From Legionella sp. (GTDB lineage Bacteria > Pseudomonadota > Gammaproteobacteria > Legionellales > Legionellaceae), in NCBI GenBank assembly GCA_030694525.1, contig JAUXYG010000092.1, forward strand, positions 1 through 32,029: a stretch of DNA of 32,029 nt. The letters run 5' to 3'. This document shows, piece by piece, positions 23,563 through 32,029 of this stretch (the stretch's first letter is position 1; every line of letters starts with the position of its first letter). The notes beneath the pieces are model-generated. The model was not told the origin of the DNA. It did not search any database and was given only the letters and a program-made list of their open reading frames with translations. Made by a program: the position numbers and the translations under genes.

Positions 23563-25866
23563 ATGTTTGGTGAATCCTTATCCAGTCCTTTTTTAAACAT
23601 CGGAATATCTCTGTTCATAAAACGAGTCAACAACACCTATTTTAGTGATCCCTCCCAATTTTATTTACACCCTCCCAATCGTGGATTTTATGATGAGCAA
23701 GCCATTAAGGTTTCAGATAACGCTGAAGGACGTATTTGCACCTGGCTATGGCGAATAGGGCGTTATTTTCTTATAGAGAATGCAGGAAAAAAAGAAACGG
23801 CAAACCTCATATCCGAATTTCTGTCTACACTTAACACATTCCCGGAAGAGATCCAGCGATTTTTATGTCTTGATTCTGAAGCATTAAACTGTTTGTTGTT
23901 TACGATGCTTTTAAATAAAAATCAGAGTGATTGGCAAACTGGCATCCAGCTTATCAAGCATTATAATTCTTCTCCCGCCCTCCATTTGCTGATTGATTGG
24001 GCGTATACGGTCTCATTTCTCCCTGATTCTCCTGGGGGAAGTGAGGAGATTTTAACCCAATTATTAAAATTGCAACCTGATGAAGAGCAGTTAAGCTTGC
24101 CACTATCACCTCTTTCTACCGTATTTACCTACGACATAGTATCACGGGGTAATCCAGCTCAGATTATTAAAATGGGACATCCGTTTCAGAAAACAGGAAA
24201 TCTAAATGACATATCGACGTTATCAGAAAGAATAACTCTGGGTATTGGCACGCAAATTTTGGTTAATGATAATGAGTGGGCTCAACGTTTAATACAGGAT
24301 GAAATTAAAAAGTGTTTGCATCAATGTAATTGGATGAAGTTACAGAATAATTCTGATATTAGAAAACAATCTAACTCATTTTTGCATTGGTTTCTTCCCT
24401 ATAGTTTAAATTACGGCTCTTCTCTGGATAAAGAGCACTTGATGGAGTTAGCTAATCTCTTTTTACTCTATAATCCAAAACCCTTTAATTATTATGTTTC
24501 TATTTATAATCCCATTATTAATTTAGTTGAAAAAATTTTTGTTTCCGGATTGTACAAAGAGGCGTATTTTCTTCATGATGACATTACAAGTGTTTGTTCA
24601 GCAGAGCCCCAGCATTTAGTGCGCTCCAGAAGTGCACTCTATTGTTTCATGGCTAAGGCTTCTGAATGGTGTAGTGAAAAGAACCAACATCCTGAGTTTA
24701 ACCCGAATGAAATGGAACTTGTTAAATCATTTAAATTTTTGGATAAACAGAGTAAATTTCAAGAGCAATTTTATGATTTAGCTAAAAAGCTGGAGCATAA
24801 ATTTCAAAGGAGTAGTGATTCAGTAGCGCGAAATCATTGTCTTAATTTCTATGAAGTAATTAAAGAATATTTAACCAAAGAACAAAAAAAAGGTATTAAT
24901 TTTTTGTTTGAGGAGAATTTGACAACTACTGCAGTTCCTAAAAGAAATAAAGTTTCTGGATTAAGTAACCGAACGAGGCATTCGATTCATGAATCCTGCG
25001 AAACATCTCAAAGTTATACTACAAACAATTCTGCAACATTTTTTAATGCGATTACCCCAAAAACCCCAAGGGATTTATTCCTGAATCGCGACACAATTCC
25101 TTCTGTAGTTCTGCAATTAATTCATGATATAAAAGAAAAATTTCCTGAGTCACAATTTTATTTAACGGGGGCGGCCCCGGAAAATATTCTGCATGAAATA
25201 ATTCCTCATGATTATGATATTTTAATGCTTAATCCCGAGGGTAATTATTATGCATTACATCATTTTTTAACTACAAAAAATATTAGCTCTGAGGTAAGAA
25301 GTGTAAAAAATCCATTTGTTTATTGTGATTTGGGGAATCAAATTTTTGTGGATATTACGGTCAGGTCGACTCGTTTAAGTGATGTCTTGCAGAAGGATTT
25401 TAATAAACGTGATTTTAATTTAAACGCTTTATATTGTGAACTGACCGACGCGGATAAATTTAAAATATTTAGTTTTGATAACGTAGTAGATACTCTGGAC
25501 CGAATTGAGATACTAAACGATAACGTAACGATTTTTGAAACAGAGCCCATTCTATATTTTAGATTAATTAAATTAATGATTACTCATCCTACTTATAATT
25601 TATCTCCAGATTTGAACGGCGCTGTAAAGCAATTTAATGCACATTGGCGTGATTTTTTTCAAGCATATGATAAAGTTGAACGGGGAAATTTGGATAGAAT
25701 GATTCACGCCTTTAGGAAATTAGTTGAAAGATTTAGCAATCAACAGATAAATGATGCATTGAAGAGATTAGAGTTTATAAATCCGTTAACCGGTGATGAC
25801 TATGAAGCTTTAGAACAAATCTGCTCGTCATCAATTAATCGGAATAACTCGCTTCAGTTCTCTTAA
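23563..25866 (+). CDS. large protein with C-terminal poly(A)-polymerase/CCA-type nucleotidyltransferase domain
   Basis: Residue numbers here count from the longer frame at TTG 23521 (781 aa); the likely start is M15, ATG 23563, giving 767 aa. Residues 1-~520 are unfamiliar, mostly helical, with no signal peptide. Residues ~535-760 look like a class II nucleotidyltransferase. FYLTGAAPENIL stands where tRNA nucleotidyltransferases have a GG-x-VRD-like loop. HDYDILML gives the D564-x-D566 metal pair, FVDITVRST supplies the third acid D611, and KDFNKRDFNLNALYC matches the family's RRDFTINAL motif. FETEPILYFRLIKLM corresponds to the EDPLRxLRAxRF helix. All catalytic acids are kept. The genome's normal CCA enzyme should be shorter, so this is probably a specialised, perhaps effector, enzyme. 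Its nucleotide and acceptor are unknown. Confidence 0.75.
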   Translation: MFGESLSSPFLNIGISLFIKRVNNTYFSDPSQFYLHPPNRGFYDEQAIKVSDNAEGRICTWLWRIGRYFLIENAGKKETANLISEFLSTLNTFPEEIQRFLCLDSEALNCLLFTMLLNKNQSDWQTGIQLIKHYNSSPALHLLIDWAYTVSFLPDSPGGSEEILTQLLKLQPDEEQLSLPLSPLSTVFTYDIVSRGNPAQIIKMGHPFQKTGNLNDISTLSERITLGIGTQILVNDNEWAQRLIQDEIKKCLHQCNWMKLQNNSDIRKQSNSFLHWFLPYSLNYGSSLDKEHLMELANLFLLYNPKPFNYYVSIYNPIINLVEKIFVSGLYKEAYFLHDDITSVCSAEPQHLVRSRSALYCFMAKASEWCSEKNQHPEFNPNEMELVKSFKFLDKQSKFQEQFYDLAKKLEHKFQRSSDSVARNHCLNFYEVIKEYLTKEQKKGINFLFEENLTTTAVPKRNKVSGLSNRTRHSIHESCETSQSYTTNNSATFFNAITPKTPRDLFLNRDTIPSVVLQLIHDIKEKFPESQFYLTGAAPENILHEIIPHDYDILMLNPEGNYYALHHFLTTKNISSEVRSVKNPFVYCDLGNQIFVDITVRSTRLSDVLQKDFNKRDFNLNALYCELTDADKFKIFSFDNVVDTLDRIEILNDNVTIFETEPILYFRLIKLMITHPTYNLSPDLNGAVKQFNAHWRDFFQAYDKVERGNLDRMIHAFRKLVERFSNQQINDALKRLEFINPLTGDDYEALEQICSSSINRNNSLQFS

Positions 25867-25915
25867 GTTAACGATTGTATCACCAAGCGAAGAGTCAATT
25901 TTGAGCAGATCATGA

Positions 25916-25921
25916 TATAAT
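25916..25921 (+). promoter_or_regulatory. -10 element for queF
   Basis: A perfect TATAAT lies 35 nt before the queF ATG, in the short gap after the nucleotidyltransferase gene. No convincing -35 or preQ1 riboswitch fold is seen. Confidence 0.35.
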
Positions 25922-25955
25922 AAAGATATTTTAAAGATTCCTGTTTAGAGATAAT

Positions 25956-26792
25956 ATGAGTTTTGAATCAGATAACAAATTAGAGCTGGGTAAAAAATCA
26001 GCCTATGAATCGCAATACAATCCTGAGTTGTTATTTCCAATCTCTCGACTGGCTAAACGAACTGAGATAGGAATCAGTGCCGATAATCCCGGGTTTTTAG
26101 GATTTGATTTGTGGAATCACTATGAAGTTTCCTGGCTTAATCCGCGGGGAAAACCAATTGTCGCTACGGCGCAAATTGTATACGATTGCCAATCCCCATG
26201 CATTATCGAGTCCAAATCATTAAAACTGTACTTTAACAGCTTAAATAACACGTCATTTGGCTCTTTCGATGAAGTGAAACAACTTATTGCGAGGGATTTG
26301 TCACAGGCGATAGAAAATGAGGTATCTGTGACCCTTAAGCCATTGCATTTGGAACCCTTACTCCAGTTACACTCTTCATTTGCAGGGGAGTGTATCGATG
26401 ATATTGATGTCGATTGTTCTATTTATGAGGTAAATCCTCAGCTGTTAACTGTAACTGATGAAGTGGTTGAAGAAACGTTATATTCTGATCTGTTGAAGTC
26501 CAATTGTCTGGTAACTTATCAGCCTGATTGGGGAAGTGTTCAAATACATTATCGCGGATTTAAGATAAGTCGATCAGCCTTGTTGCAATATATTGTCTCT
26601 TTTCGTAATCATAATGAATTTCATGAGCAATGTATTGAGCGAATTTTTGCAGACATTATGCGGATCTGCAAACCTGTTGCGCTCAGTGTATATGGTCGCT
26701 ATACCCGGCGCGGTGGTTTAGATATAAATCCTTACCGCGCTACACCCAATATAAATTTCCAGCCTGAACATATAAGATTAATTCGTCAGTAA
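25956..26792 (+). CDS. queF: NADPH-dependent 7-cyano-7-deazaguanine reductase QueF
   Basis: QueF reduces preQ0 to preQ1 with NADPH in queuosine biosynthesis for tRNA wobble modification. The 278-residue length and tandem T-fold layout match the long (E. coli) type. The NADPH-binding motif ESKSLKLYFNS lies in the N-terminal half. The catalytic Cys is C184 in KSNCLVTYQPDWGS, with proton donor D191 seven residues on, as in E. coli C190/D197. NEFHEQCIERIF and YTRRGGLDINPYR complete the signature. It is a single gene, ending 10 nt from the convergent DUF1460 gene. Confidence 0.96.
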   Translation: MSFESDNKLELGKKSAYESQYNPELLFPISRLAKRTEIGISADNPGFLGFDLWNHYEVSWLNPRGKPIVATAQIVYDCQSPCIIESKSLKLYFNSLNNTSFGSFDEVKQLIARDLSQAIENEVSVTLKPLHLEPLLQLHSSFAGECIDDIDVDCSIYEVNPQLLTVTDEVVEETLYSDLLKSNCLVTYQPDWGSVQIHYRGFKISRSALLQYIVSFRNHNEFHEQCIERIFADIMRICKPVALSVYGRYTRRGGLDINPYRATPNINFQPEHIRLIRQ

Positions 26793-26802
26793 TTTGATTA
26801 AG

Positions 26803-27837
26803 TTATTCATTAGTTAAAACTGGAGTAGGGTTAGTATTTTTAAAATAGCGACACTCTCCAGTAACTGGTTTTTTCGGTACAATAATTTGGACATTTATGC
26901 CTTTGATAGTAGGGCTATTACGTGCCTCTTTCAAATAATCAATTAAGAGCACATCGACGACTTTTCCATACTGCGATGAGGCCTCTCTAAAATATAATTG
27001 CTCTTTATCCCAGATGGCAAACCCCAAGTGTGATACATCAAGAGAAGTGCCAATCTCTTGGCGTAAATCCCAATTGGGCCTGACAATTTCAATAATTGAT
27101 CCATTGGGTATTTGCGAAAACAAAAACAGATTAGGTTGGTTATTTTTTAAAAAGAGTGCTTCAAGCGGGATATAGGGGATCACTGCAGTATTTACTTCTA
27201 GAGTGCTTCCTTTAACTACCAACTCAGCTAATCTTTTTTCTTGAGTAAGACTGTCTTCACGAGCTAATCTTATGGTTTCGGTATTTCTTCGGGCAAACCA
27301 GCTCGCTTTATTAATTAAAGTCTTGCTCAATTGAGCAACGGGTTGGTTATCCTCGTTAACAATTTGAGTAGTTATATCCTGTAAAACACCGCGTAATTGA
27401 TTATTAGCATTCCAGTCTAAAGAGGTGAAATGATTCCGATTTAAGTAGGATTGTTTGCCATCCTTATAACGAGAAAATTTCAAACATTGCTGAAATGTTT
27501 CCAAGGAAGTGCCCAATGCGAGAGCTAATACTGTGTTGACATAAGTATCACAATCAAAAGCGTCTACTCTATAAGTTGGGAATTGATCGTATCTTGCTTG
27601 AGGCCCTTCCCCAAGGGAACCGAGGAGATATAGAGATCCTTTAAAACGATTGCTGATCCAATTTATTCTTTCAACCATTGATGCGTTCTGCATGGTGTTA
27701 AGTGTATGATATAGTTCTTTGATAGCTAAATTGGCTTGTTTTTCAATATCGTCTGAATTGAACGCGTGTATAGAAAAGCAAGGCAAAAGGCACATTATAA
27801 AAATTAAATATTTTATAAAATGCAGTGGAGATATCAT
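26803..27837 (-). CDS. DUF1460 secreted/periplasmic amidase-like protein
   Basis: This protein has the DUF1460 fold, a relative of NlpC/P60 cysteine peptidases and described as N-acetylmuramoyl-L-alanine amidase-like. An N-terminal signal peptide (HFIKYLIFIMCLLPCFSIHA, cleavage probably after HAF or HA) sends it to the periplasm or outside. The likely nucleophile is C96 in DAFDCDTYVNTVLAL, and the catalytic His is in DVSHLGFAI near residue 260. YDQFPTYRVDAFDC is the family's signature region. It should act on peptidoglycan or muropeptides. It is convergent with queF and divergent from spmA over 66 nt, so it is probably monocistronic. Confidence 0.85.
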   Translation of the reverse strand: MISPLHFIKYLIFIMCLLPCFSIHAFNSDDIEKQANLAIKELYHTLNTMQNASMVERINWISNRFKGSLYLLGSLGEGPQARYDQFPTYRVDAFDCDTYVNTVLALALGTSLETFQQCLKFSRYKDGKQSYLNRNHFTSLDWNANNQLRGVLQDITTQIVNEDNQPVAQLSKTLINKASWFARRNTETIRLAREDSLTQEKRLAELVVKGSTLEVNTAVIPYIPLEALFLKNNQPNLFLFSQIPNGSIIEIVRPNWDLRQEIGTSLDVSHLGFAIWDKEQLYFREASSQYGKVVDVLLIDYLKEARNSPTIKGINVQIIVPKKPVTGECRYFKNTNPTPVLTNE

Positions 27838-27903
27838 TGTGCTTTTCTTATTTTTAGCAAATTTAGGCTATATGCTACTCTTTTTATCAAGTAAGAGGCA
27901 ACT

Positions 27904-28509
27904 ATGCTTAATATAATTTGGTTGAGTATGATTTTTGTGGCTGTAATTGTCGGCCTTATTGAAGGAAAAATTGATGCAGTTGTTCAGGCAGTAACTGATT
28001 CAGCAAAGTTAGGATTTGAGGTGGCTATTGGTTTAACCGGAATTATGACCTTGTGGCTTGGTATCATGTCCATTGCCACAGAATCAGGATTAGTTGCCAA
28101 ATTGGCCCTTTTGTTAAAACCGATTTTAAAACGTTTATTTCCTGATGTGCCAGTGGAACATCCTGCAATGGGGGCAATGGTTATGAATATTGCTGCTAAT
28201 ATGTTGGGACTTGCTAACGCCGCTACTCCCTTTGGCTTACAGGCGATGAAAGAGTTACAAAGCCTTAATAATCACGCTAAAGTCGCAACCAACTCGATGT
28301 GTACTTTTTTGGCGATTAATACATCAAGTGTTCAGTTAATTCCCGCTACGGCTATAGCTTTTTTAGCTGCAAATGGGAGTACAAGCCCTAGTAGTGTCAT
28401 TTTCAGCTCACTGGTAGCAACCTCTATTTCAACTCTGGTGGCCCTAATTGCGGTGACCCAATTAGCGAAATTGCCTGTTTTTCAAATTGGAAGGTCAAAT
28501 AATTTATGA
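27904..28509 (+). CDS. spmA: SpmA-like nucleoside-recognition (Gate) domain membrane protein
   Basis: This is an integral membrane protein with the nucleoside recognition/Gate domain (VTDSAKLGFEVAIGLTGIMTLWLG, EHPAMGAMVMNIAANMLGLANAATPFGLQAM). It matches Bacillus spore maturation protein A by pattern, although this organism does not sporulate. AAGAGG precedes ATG 27904. Its stop overlaps the start of the SpmB-like gene (ATGA), so the two products are made together and probably act as a complex. The substrate and role in non-spore-formers are unknown. Confidence 0.88.
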   Translation: MLNIIWLSMIFVAVIVGLIEGKIDAVVQAVTDSAKLGFEVAIGLTGIMTLWLGIMSIATESGLVAKLALLLKPILKRLFPDVPVEHPAMGAMVMNIAANMLGLANAATPFGLQAMKELQSLNNHAKVATNSMCTFLAINTSSVQLIPATAIAFLAANGSTSPSSVIFSSLVATSISTLVALIAVTQLAKLPVFQIGRSNNL

Positions 28510-29039
28510 ATGGATTTGCCCATCAATTATCAAACTGGATGTTTCTCGCCTTTATAGTAGGAATTCCATTGTATGCTGCCCTGAAGAAAATCAATGTATT
28601 CGATGCATTTATCATTGGAGCAAAGCAAGGTTTTGATACCAGCGTCAGCATTATTCCATACCTTATTGCAATGTTAGTTGCGATTGGGATGCTAAGAGCT
28701 TCCGGATTTTTTGGTTTGATGGATCACGTATTAGCACCCTTAATGGCAAAAATTGGTATGCCTCCAGAAGTATTACCGTTGGCTTTAATAAGACCCTTTT
28801 CGGGTAGTGCATCAACAGGTGTTATGGCTGAATTGATCCATCAATATGGAGGCGATTCCATGATTGCCAAGATGGCTGCAACGATGATGGGTAGTACAGA
28901 AACGACATTCTATGTCATTGCCGTATATTTTGGTTCAGTGGGCATTAGAAGAACGCGTCATGCGATACCTGCAGGATTGTTAGCTGATTTAGCAGGAATT
29001 ATTGCATCCGTTTTAATTTGTCGTTATTTGTTTTCTTGA
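28506..29039 (+). CDS. spmB: SpmB-like nucleoside-recognition (Gate) domain membrane protein
   Basis: This is the partner of the preceding SpmA-like gene, with 4-nt overlap. It is 177 residues with several helices and the Gate-domain patterns GAKQGFDTSVSIIPYLIAML, LIRPFSGSASTGVMAELI and MMGSTETTFYVIAVYFGS, which are strongly conserved in SpmB. Likely location is the inner membrane. It ends 10 nt from the convergent mepM. Confidence 0.88.
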   Translation: MNGFAHQLSNWMFLAFIVGIPLYAALKKINVFDAFIIGAKQGFDTSVSIIPYLIAMLVAIGMLRASGFFGLMDHVLAPLMAKIGMPPEVLPLALIRPFSGSASTGVMAELIHQYGGDSMIAKMAATMMGSTETTFYVIAVYFGSVGIRRTRHAIPAGLLADLAGIIASVLICRYLFS

Positions 29040-29049
29040 TTTATGTGTA

Positions 29050-30417
29050 CTATCCAACGTCTATGTTTTTTTTGCCTTTACTCGCAAGTTGTGCTTCTTC
29101 AAATAATTTCAACCGGGCAAGTAATGTTGAAGTTTTGGCCTTAAATGCCATCATTTCTTTGGGATGAACAGGGGCTGCCGTAGGTAATCCTGTCGTTGTA
29201 GGATTTCTTGGCTGATTATTCACATGTAATTCGTAATGACAATGAGGGCCGGTAGCTAAACCAGTTTGACCCACATAACCAATGACTTGCCCCCGTTTCA
29301 CTTTGCTTCCTTTTGAAAGACCTTTCTGAAATTTCAGCATGTGACCATAAACGGTACTAAAGGTTTTATCATGCTTAATTTTTATCATATTTCCATAGCC
29401 GTTGTGTCTATCGATTATAGTAATAACTCCATCCCCAGTTGCCTGAATGGGGGTTCCTATGGGTGCCGCAAGGTCAATGCCTTTATGAGCTCTTTTGTAG
29501 TGAAGAATAGGATGATACCGTGACAAAACAAAAGTTGAGCTAATATGACTGAATTTGATAGGGTAACGGGAAAAGGCTTTTTTAAGGCTGGTTCCATTAG
29601 GAGAAAAGTAATCGTGCTCGCCCTGTGAATTGGTATGTCTAATCGCCTGATAGCTTTTACCTTTGTTCTTGTAAGTTACTGCGAGAATATCACCCGTACT
29701 TACCATTTTATCTTCTATATAATAGGCTTCATAAACAATCGAGAATTGATCACCTGCACGAATTGCACGAGAAAAATCAATTTCCTTACCAAGGATCTCA
29801 GTCATTTGACGAATGAGTTTGGCAGGAATATTTAGTCGTTGCGCGGTGTTGTATAAAGAGCCGTTAACCGTCGCAGTAAGATACAGATCATGGCTTATCA
29901 TTTTTTTAGAATCGATTTGTGTTTTATAAGCTTGTCCTGCTTTATATACGGTAAGAGATTGAGTGCTACTCACAGGAATGATTAGTTTTTCTAATTTATT
30001 TTTGCTAATTAAAAATTGTAATTCCTGGCTTGGTTTGATTGAGGTTAAAGCTTTAGCATGCGGGTTTTTATCAAGTACTTCATGTAAATTTTTAGCGGTA
30101 AGCCCTAATCGGTGAAAAATAGCCGCCATAGAATCTCCGGGGCGTGGCTTGATTATTTGCCATTCATTATCTTTTACAACTTTTGCTTCTTCTTCCAATT
30201 CCTCTTCCGACTCATCAGTATTAGGTTGTGCGATTGAAGGTCCCTCCGCTAATTTGGGAAGAGAAAGAGATTGATGCGTGTAATCATTAGACGAATGATG
30301 AGAAAAATTCTTGACTAATAGATAGGGAAGAGAAAAAGCAATAACCAACGCACAAGCAGTTAAGAGCTTTGATGGTTTACCAGATTGTCGTTTTGGGATA
30401 TTTGGTCTTTGAGCCAT
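29050..30417 (-). CDS. mepM: M23 family murein endopeptidase, MepM-like
   Basis: This is a cell-wall hydrolase that would cut peptide cross-links in peptidoglycan to allow growth. An N-terminal membrane anchor is visible (LLTACALVIAFSLPYLLV). An OapA/LysM-like domain follows at about 85-170 (KPRPGDSMAAIFHRLGL). The C-terminal lysostaphin-type M23 domain contains HKGIDLAAPIGTP (first zinc-binding His and Asp, ~312-316), YGHM, and GPHCHYELH (HxH near 392-394). All zinc ligands are present, so the enzyme should be active. The length of 455 residues matches E. coli MepM (YebA). It is divergent from tyrS, with 254 nt between, as in several gammaproteobacteria. Confidence 0.92.
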   Translation of the reverse strand: MAQRPNIPKRQSGKPSKLLTACALVIAFSLPYLLVKNFSHHSSNDYTHQSLSLPKLAEGPSIAQPNTDESEEELEEEAKVVKDNEWQIIKPRPGDSMAAIFHRLGLTAKNLHEVLDKNPHAKALTSIKPSQELQFLISKNKLEKLIIPVSSTQSLTVYKAGQAYKTQIDSKKMISHDLYLTATVNGSLYNTAQRLNIPAKLIRQMTEILGKEIDFSRAIRAGDQFSIVYEAYYIEDKMVSTGDILAVTYKNKGKSYQAIRHTNSQGEHDYFSPNGTSLKKAFSRYPIKFSHISSTFVLSRYHPILHYKRAHKGIDLAAPIGTPIQATGDGVITIIDRHNGYGNMIKIKHDKTFSTVYGHMLKFQKGLSKGSKVKRGQVIGYVGQTGLATGPHCHYELHVNNQPRNPTTTGLPTAAPVHPKEMMAFKAKTSTLLARLKLFEEAQLASKGKKNIDVG

Positions 30418-30671
30418 TTTTTGCCTATACTGCTGCCATCCGGAAGAATGCTGCTATTTTAAATACAATACTATACCACAGTCATTGAGTTCTAGTGACC
30501 GCTAATTTAGGTCTGTTAAATTATACCTAATATTGAATGGTCAAATAAATAATTAATAATTAATGTAACAAATTAACTTTACCTTCCGTTTGGTATGGCA
30601 GGAATTTGCTAACCGGGCTAAGATACTCGGTGTGAGAAGATTGGTCAATCATTTATAAAGGTTTTAATAAC

Positions 30672-31877
30672 ATGATAGTTGAAGATTCAGTGTGTACCGA
30701 ATTAATGCGTGGTTGTGAAGAGATTCTACCTCAGCATGAATTAGAAAAGAAATTAAAGAAGGGAACTACTTTAAAAATTAAAGCAGGCTTCGATCCTACA
30801 GCTCCAGACATTCATTTGGGACATACTGTATTAATCAATAAATTAAGACAATTCCAATTATACGGTCATGAAGTGATTTTTTTAATTGGTGATTTTACCG
30901 CTATGATAGGTGATCCAACCGGAAAAAACGTCACGCGTATGCCTTTAAGTGAAGAAACTGTTCTTGAAAATGCGAAAACATATCAGGAACAGGTTTTTAA
31001 AATTCTGGATCCGGAAAAAACCACCATAGCATTTAACTCGCAATGGCTGGGACAGTTTAACGCAACAGATTTGATTCGTTTAGCTGCAACTCATACCGTG
31101 GCACGCATGCTTGAGCGAGATGATTTTAGTAAACGTTATGCCACGAATCAGCCTATAGCTATACACGAGTTTCTTTACCCCTTATTACAGGGTTATGATT
31201 CTGTGGCATTGAAAGCGGATGTAGAATTAGGAGGTACTGATCAACGATTTAATTTGTTAATGGGGCGTGAATTACAAAAACATTATGGGTTCGAGCCTCA
31301 AGTAGTCATGATGACTCCATTAATAGAGGGTTTGGATGGCGTTAAGAAAATGTCCAAGTCATTAGATAATTATATCGGTATTAATGAGCCGGCAGTTGAT
31401 ATGTTTGGCAAGATAATGTCGGTGTCAGATGATTTAATGTGGCGCTATATTGATTTACTAAGTTTTAAAACAGGGGCTGAGATTCAGCAATTGAAGAAAA
31501 CAGTGGCTGAAGGACGAAATCCTCGCGATATTAAAATTGATTTTGCGAAAGAGATAGTGACTCGTTTCCATGATCAATTTCAGGCGGAACAAGTCCATAA
31601 AGAATTTATAGAGCGTTTTCAAAAAGGAATAATCCCAGAAGATTTGGAAGAGATACTTTATAAAAGCAATGATTCGGTTTCTTTGAGTCAGCTATTAAAA
31701 CAACTTGATTTAACTGCGAGTACATCAGAAGCTATACGGATGATAAAGCAGGGCGCTGTAAAAATTAACAGTGAAAAAGTATCTGATCCTGCGCTGGTGC
31801 TTGATCTCCAGCAGTGTTACATCATCCAGGTAGGCAAGCGCAGAATCGCCAAGGTGCTTTTACAAAAAGCAGAATGA
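30672..31877 (+). CDS. tyrS: tyrosyl-tRNA synthetase
   Basis: This class I aminoacyl-tRNA synthetase charges tRNA-Tyr. The HIGH-type motif is H48-LGH in [11 protein letters not shown], the tyrosine-binding region is GFDP, the KMSKS loop is at 226-230, and an S4 RNA-binding domain closes the protein ([26 protein letters not shown]). At 401 residues it belongs to the shorter bacterial TyrRS group. AAAGG lies 10 nt before ATG 30672. No strong terminator follows; the next promoter starts within 35 nt. Confidence 0.97.
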   Translation: MIVEDSVCTELMRGCEEILPQHELEKKLKKGTTLKIKAGFDPTAPDIHLGHTVLINKLRQFQLYGHEVIFLIGDFTAMIGDPTGKNVTRMPLSEETVLENAKTYQEQVFKILDPEKTTIAFNSQWLGQFNATDLIRLAATHTVARMLERDDFSKRYATNQPIAIHEFLYPLLQGYDSVALKADVELGGTDQRFNLLMGRELQKHYGFEPQVVMMTPLIEGLDGVKKMSKSLDNYIGINEPAVDMFGKIMSVSDDLMWRYIDLLSFKTGAEIQQLKKTVAEGRNPRDIKIDFAKEIVTRFHDQFQAEQVHKEFIERFQKGIIPEDLEEILYKSNDSVSLSQLLKQLDLTASTSEAIRMIKQGAVKINSEKVSDPALVLDLQQCYIIQVGKRRIAKVLLQKAE

Positions 31878-31908
31878 AATAAATTTTTAAAATAAATGCA
31901 AAAAGTAT

Positions 31909-31936
31909 TTGACACGGGGAACGAAATCCGTAGAAT
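31909..31936 (+). promoter_or_regulatory. strong sigma70 promoter, probably of an rRNA operon
   Basis: A perfect TTGACA (31909-31914) and TAGAAT (31931-31936) are 16 nt apart. The 28 nt upstream (31880-31907) are almost pure A/T, as in an UP element, and the bases after the -10 are GC-rich, as in stringently controlled promoters. The window ends 93 nt later, so the transcript itself is out of view. Confidence 0.7.
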
Positions 31937-32029
31937 ACGCAGCACGCCTTCGGGGCGAGTTCATTAAGAAATTGAGAAGACAAACTGTGTGGGCGCTTTG
32001 AAGAAATTTGAGTGCTTAGAAAGATGAAG
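31937..32029 (+). other. probable rRNA operon leader (start of transcript only)
   Basis: The 93 nt after the promoter hold a small UUCG-type hairpin (about 31945-31957) and no open frame. The phrase CTGTGTGGGCGCTTT resembles leader sequences before 16S rRNA genes in gammaproteobacteria. The 16S gene itself is not in the window, so this assignment is inference. Confidence 0.5.

Noticed and set aside
25894..25955. Possible preQ1 riboswitch before queF
   Set aside because: The gap is short and AT-rich, with no visible pseudoknot-forming hairpin or C-rich loop and A-rich tail pairing; only a -10 element is supported.

Overview
The window looks like chromosome from Legionella or a close relative (order Legionellales). 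It is AT-rich and holds gammaproteobacterial housekeeping genes (rdgB, ubiX, queF, tyrS, comEC, rhlE, mepM) interleaved with eukaryote-like or effector-like genes. Three promoters match the tandem PmrA box known from Icm/Dot effector genes of Legionella. The species cannot be fixed from the sequence alone.

Layout. 1-3.4 kb: the 3' remnant of an unrecognised gene, then two related minus-strand genes for proteins ending in a hydrophobic hairpin, each behind a PmrA-type promoter. A third, shorter relative with the same promoter architecture lies at 12.4-13.2 kb. 3.5-5.8 kb: a TPR-methyltransferase overlapping rdgB. 5.85-8.9 kb: a secreted family GH81 endo-beta-1,3-glucanase. 9.25-12.3 kb: an EamA exporter and a YdjC/ChbG-type deacetylase on the plus strand, meeting tail to tail a GtrB-like glycosyltransferase and a GtrA-like membrane protein. 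13.5-14.7 kb: ubiX coupled to a DUF4440 gene, then a DUF3309 mini-protein. 14.85-15.9 kb: a leucine-rich-repeat plus ankyrin protein. 15.9-20 kb: comEC, a type IV pilin and a RhlE-type helicase.

20.1-26 kb is the most accessory-looking part. A 183-residue protein reads as a complete R-SNARE of the Ykt6 type: longin domain, SNARE helix with the central arginine, and a C-terminal CaaX box with a second cysteine four residues before the CaaX cysteine. Behind it lies a 0.37 kb segment bounded by a near-perfect 48-bp inverted repeat. Then come a HAD/YciI/small membrane protein operon, a divergent regulator whose S24-like domain has lost its serine, and a large protein with a C-terminal poly(A)-polymerase-like nucleotidyltransferase domain. 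26-32 kb returns to core genes: queF, a DUF1460 protein, spmA-spmB, mepM and tyrS. The window ends in a strong promoter and a leader that probably precede an rRNA operon.

The main biological theme is host manipulation. There is one SNARE mimic, three PmrA-box hairpin proteins, one LRR-ankyrin protein and one large nucleotidyltransferase protein, all plausible Dot/Icm substrates. The sequence alone does not prove translocation.
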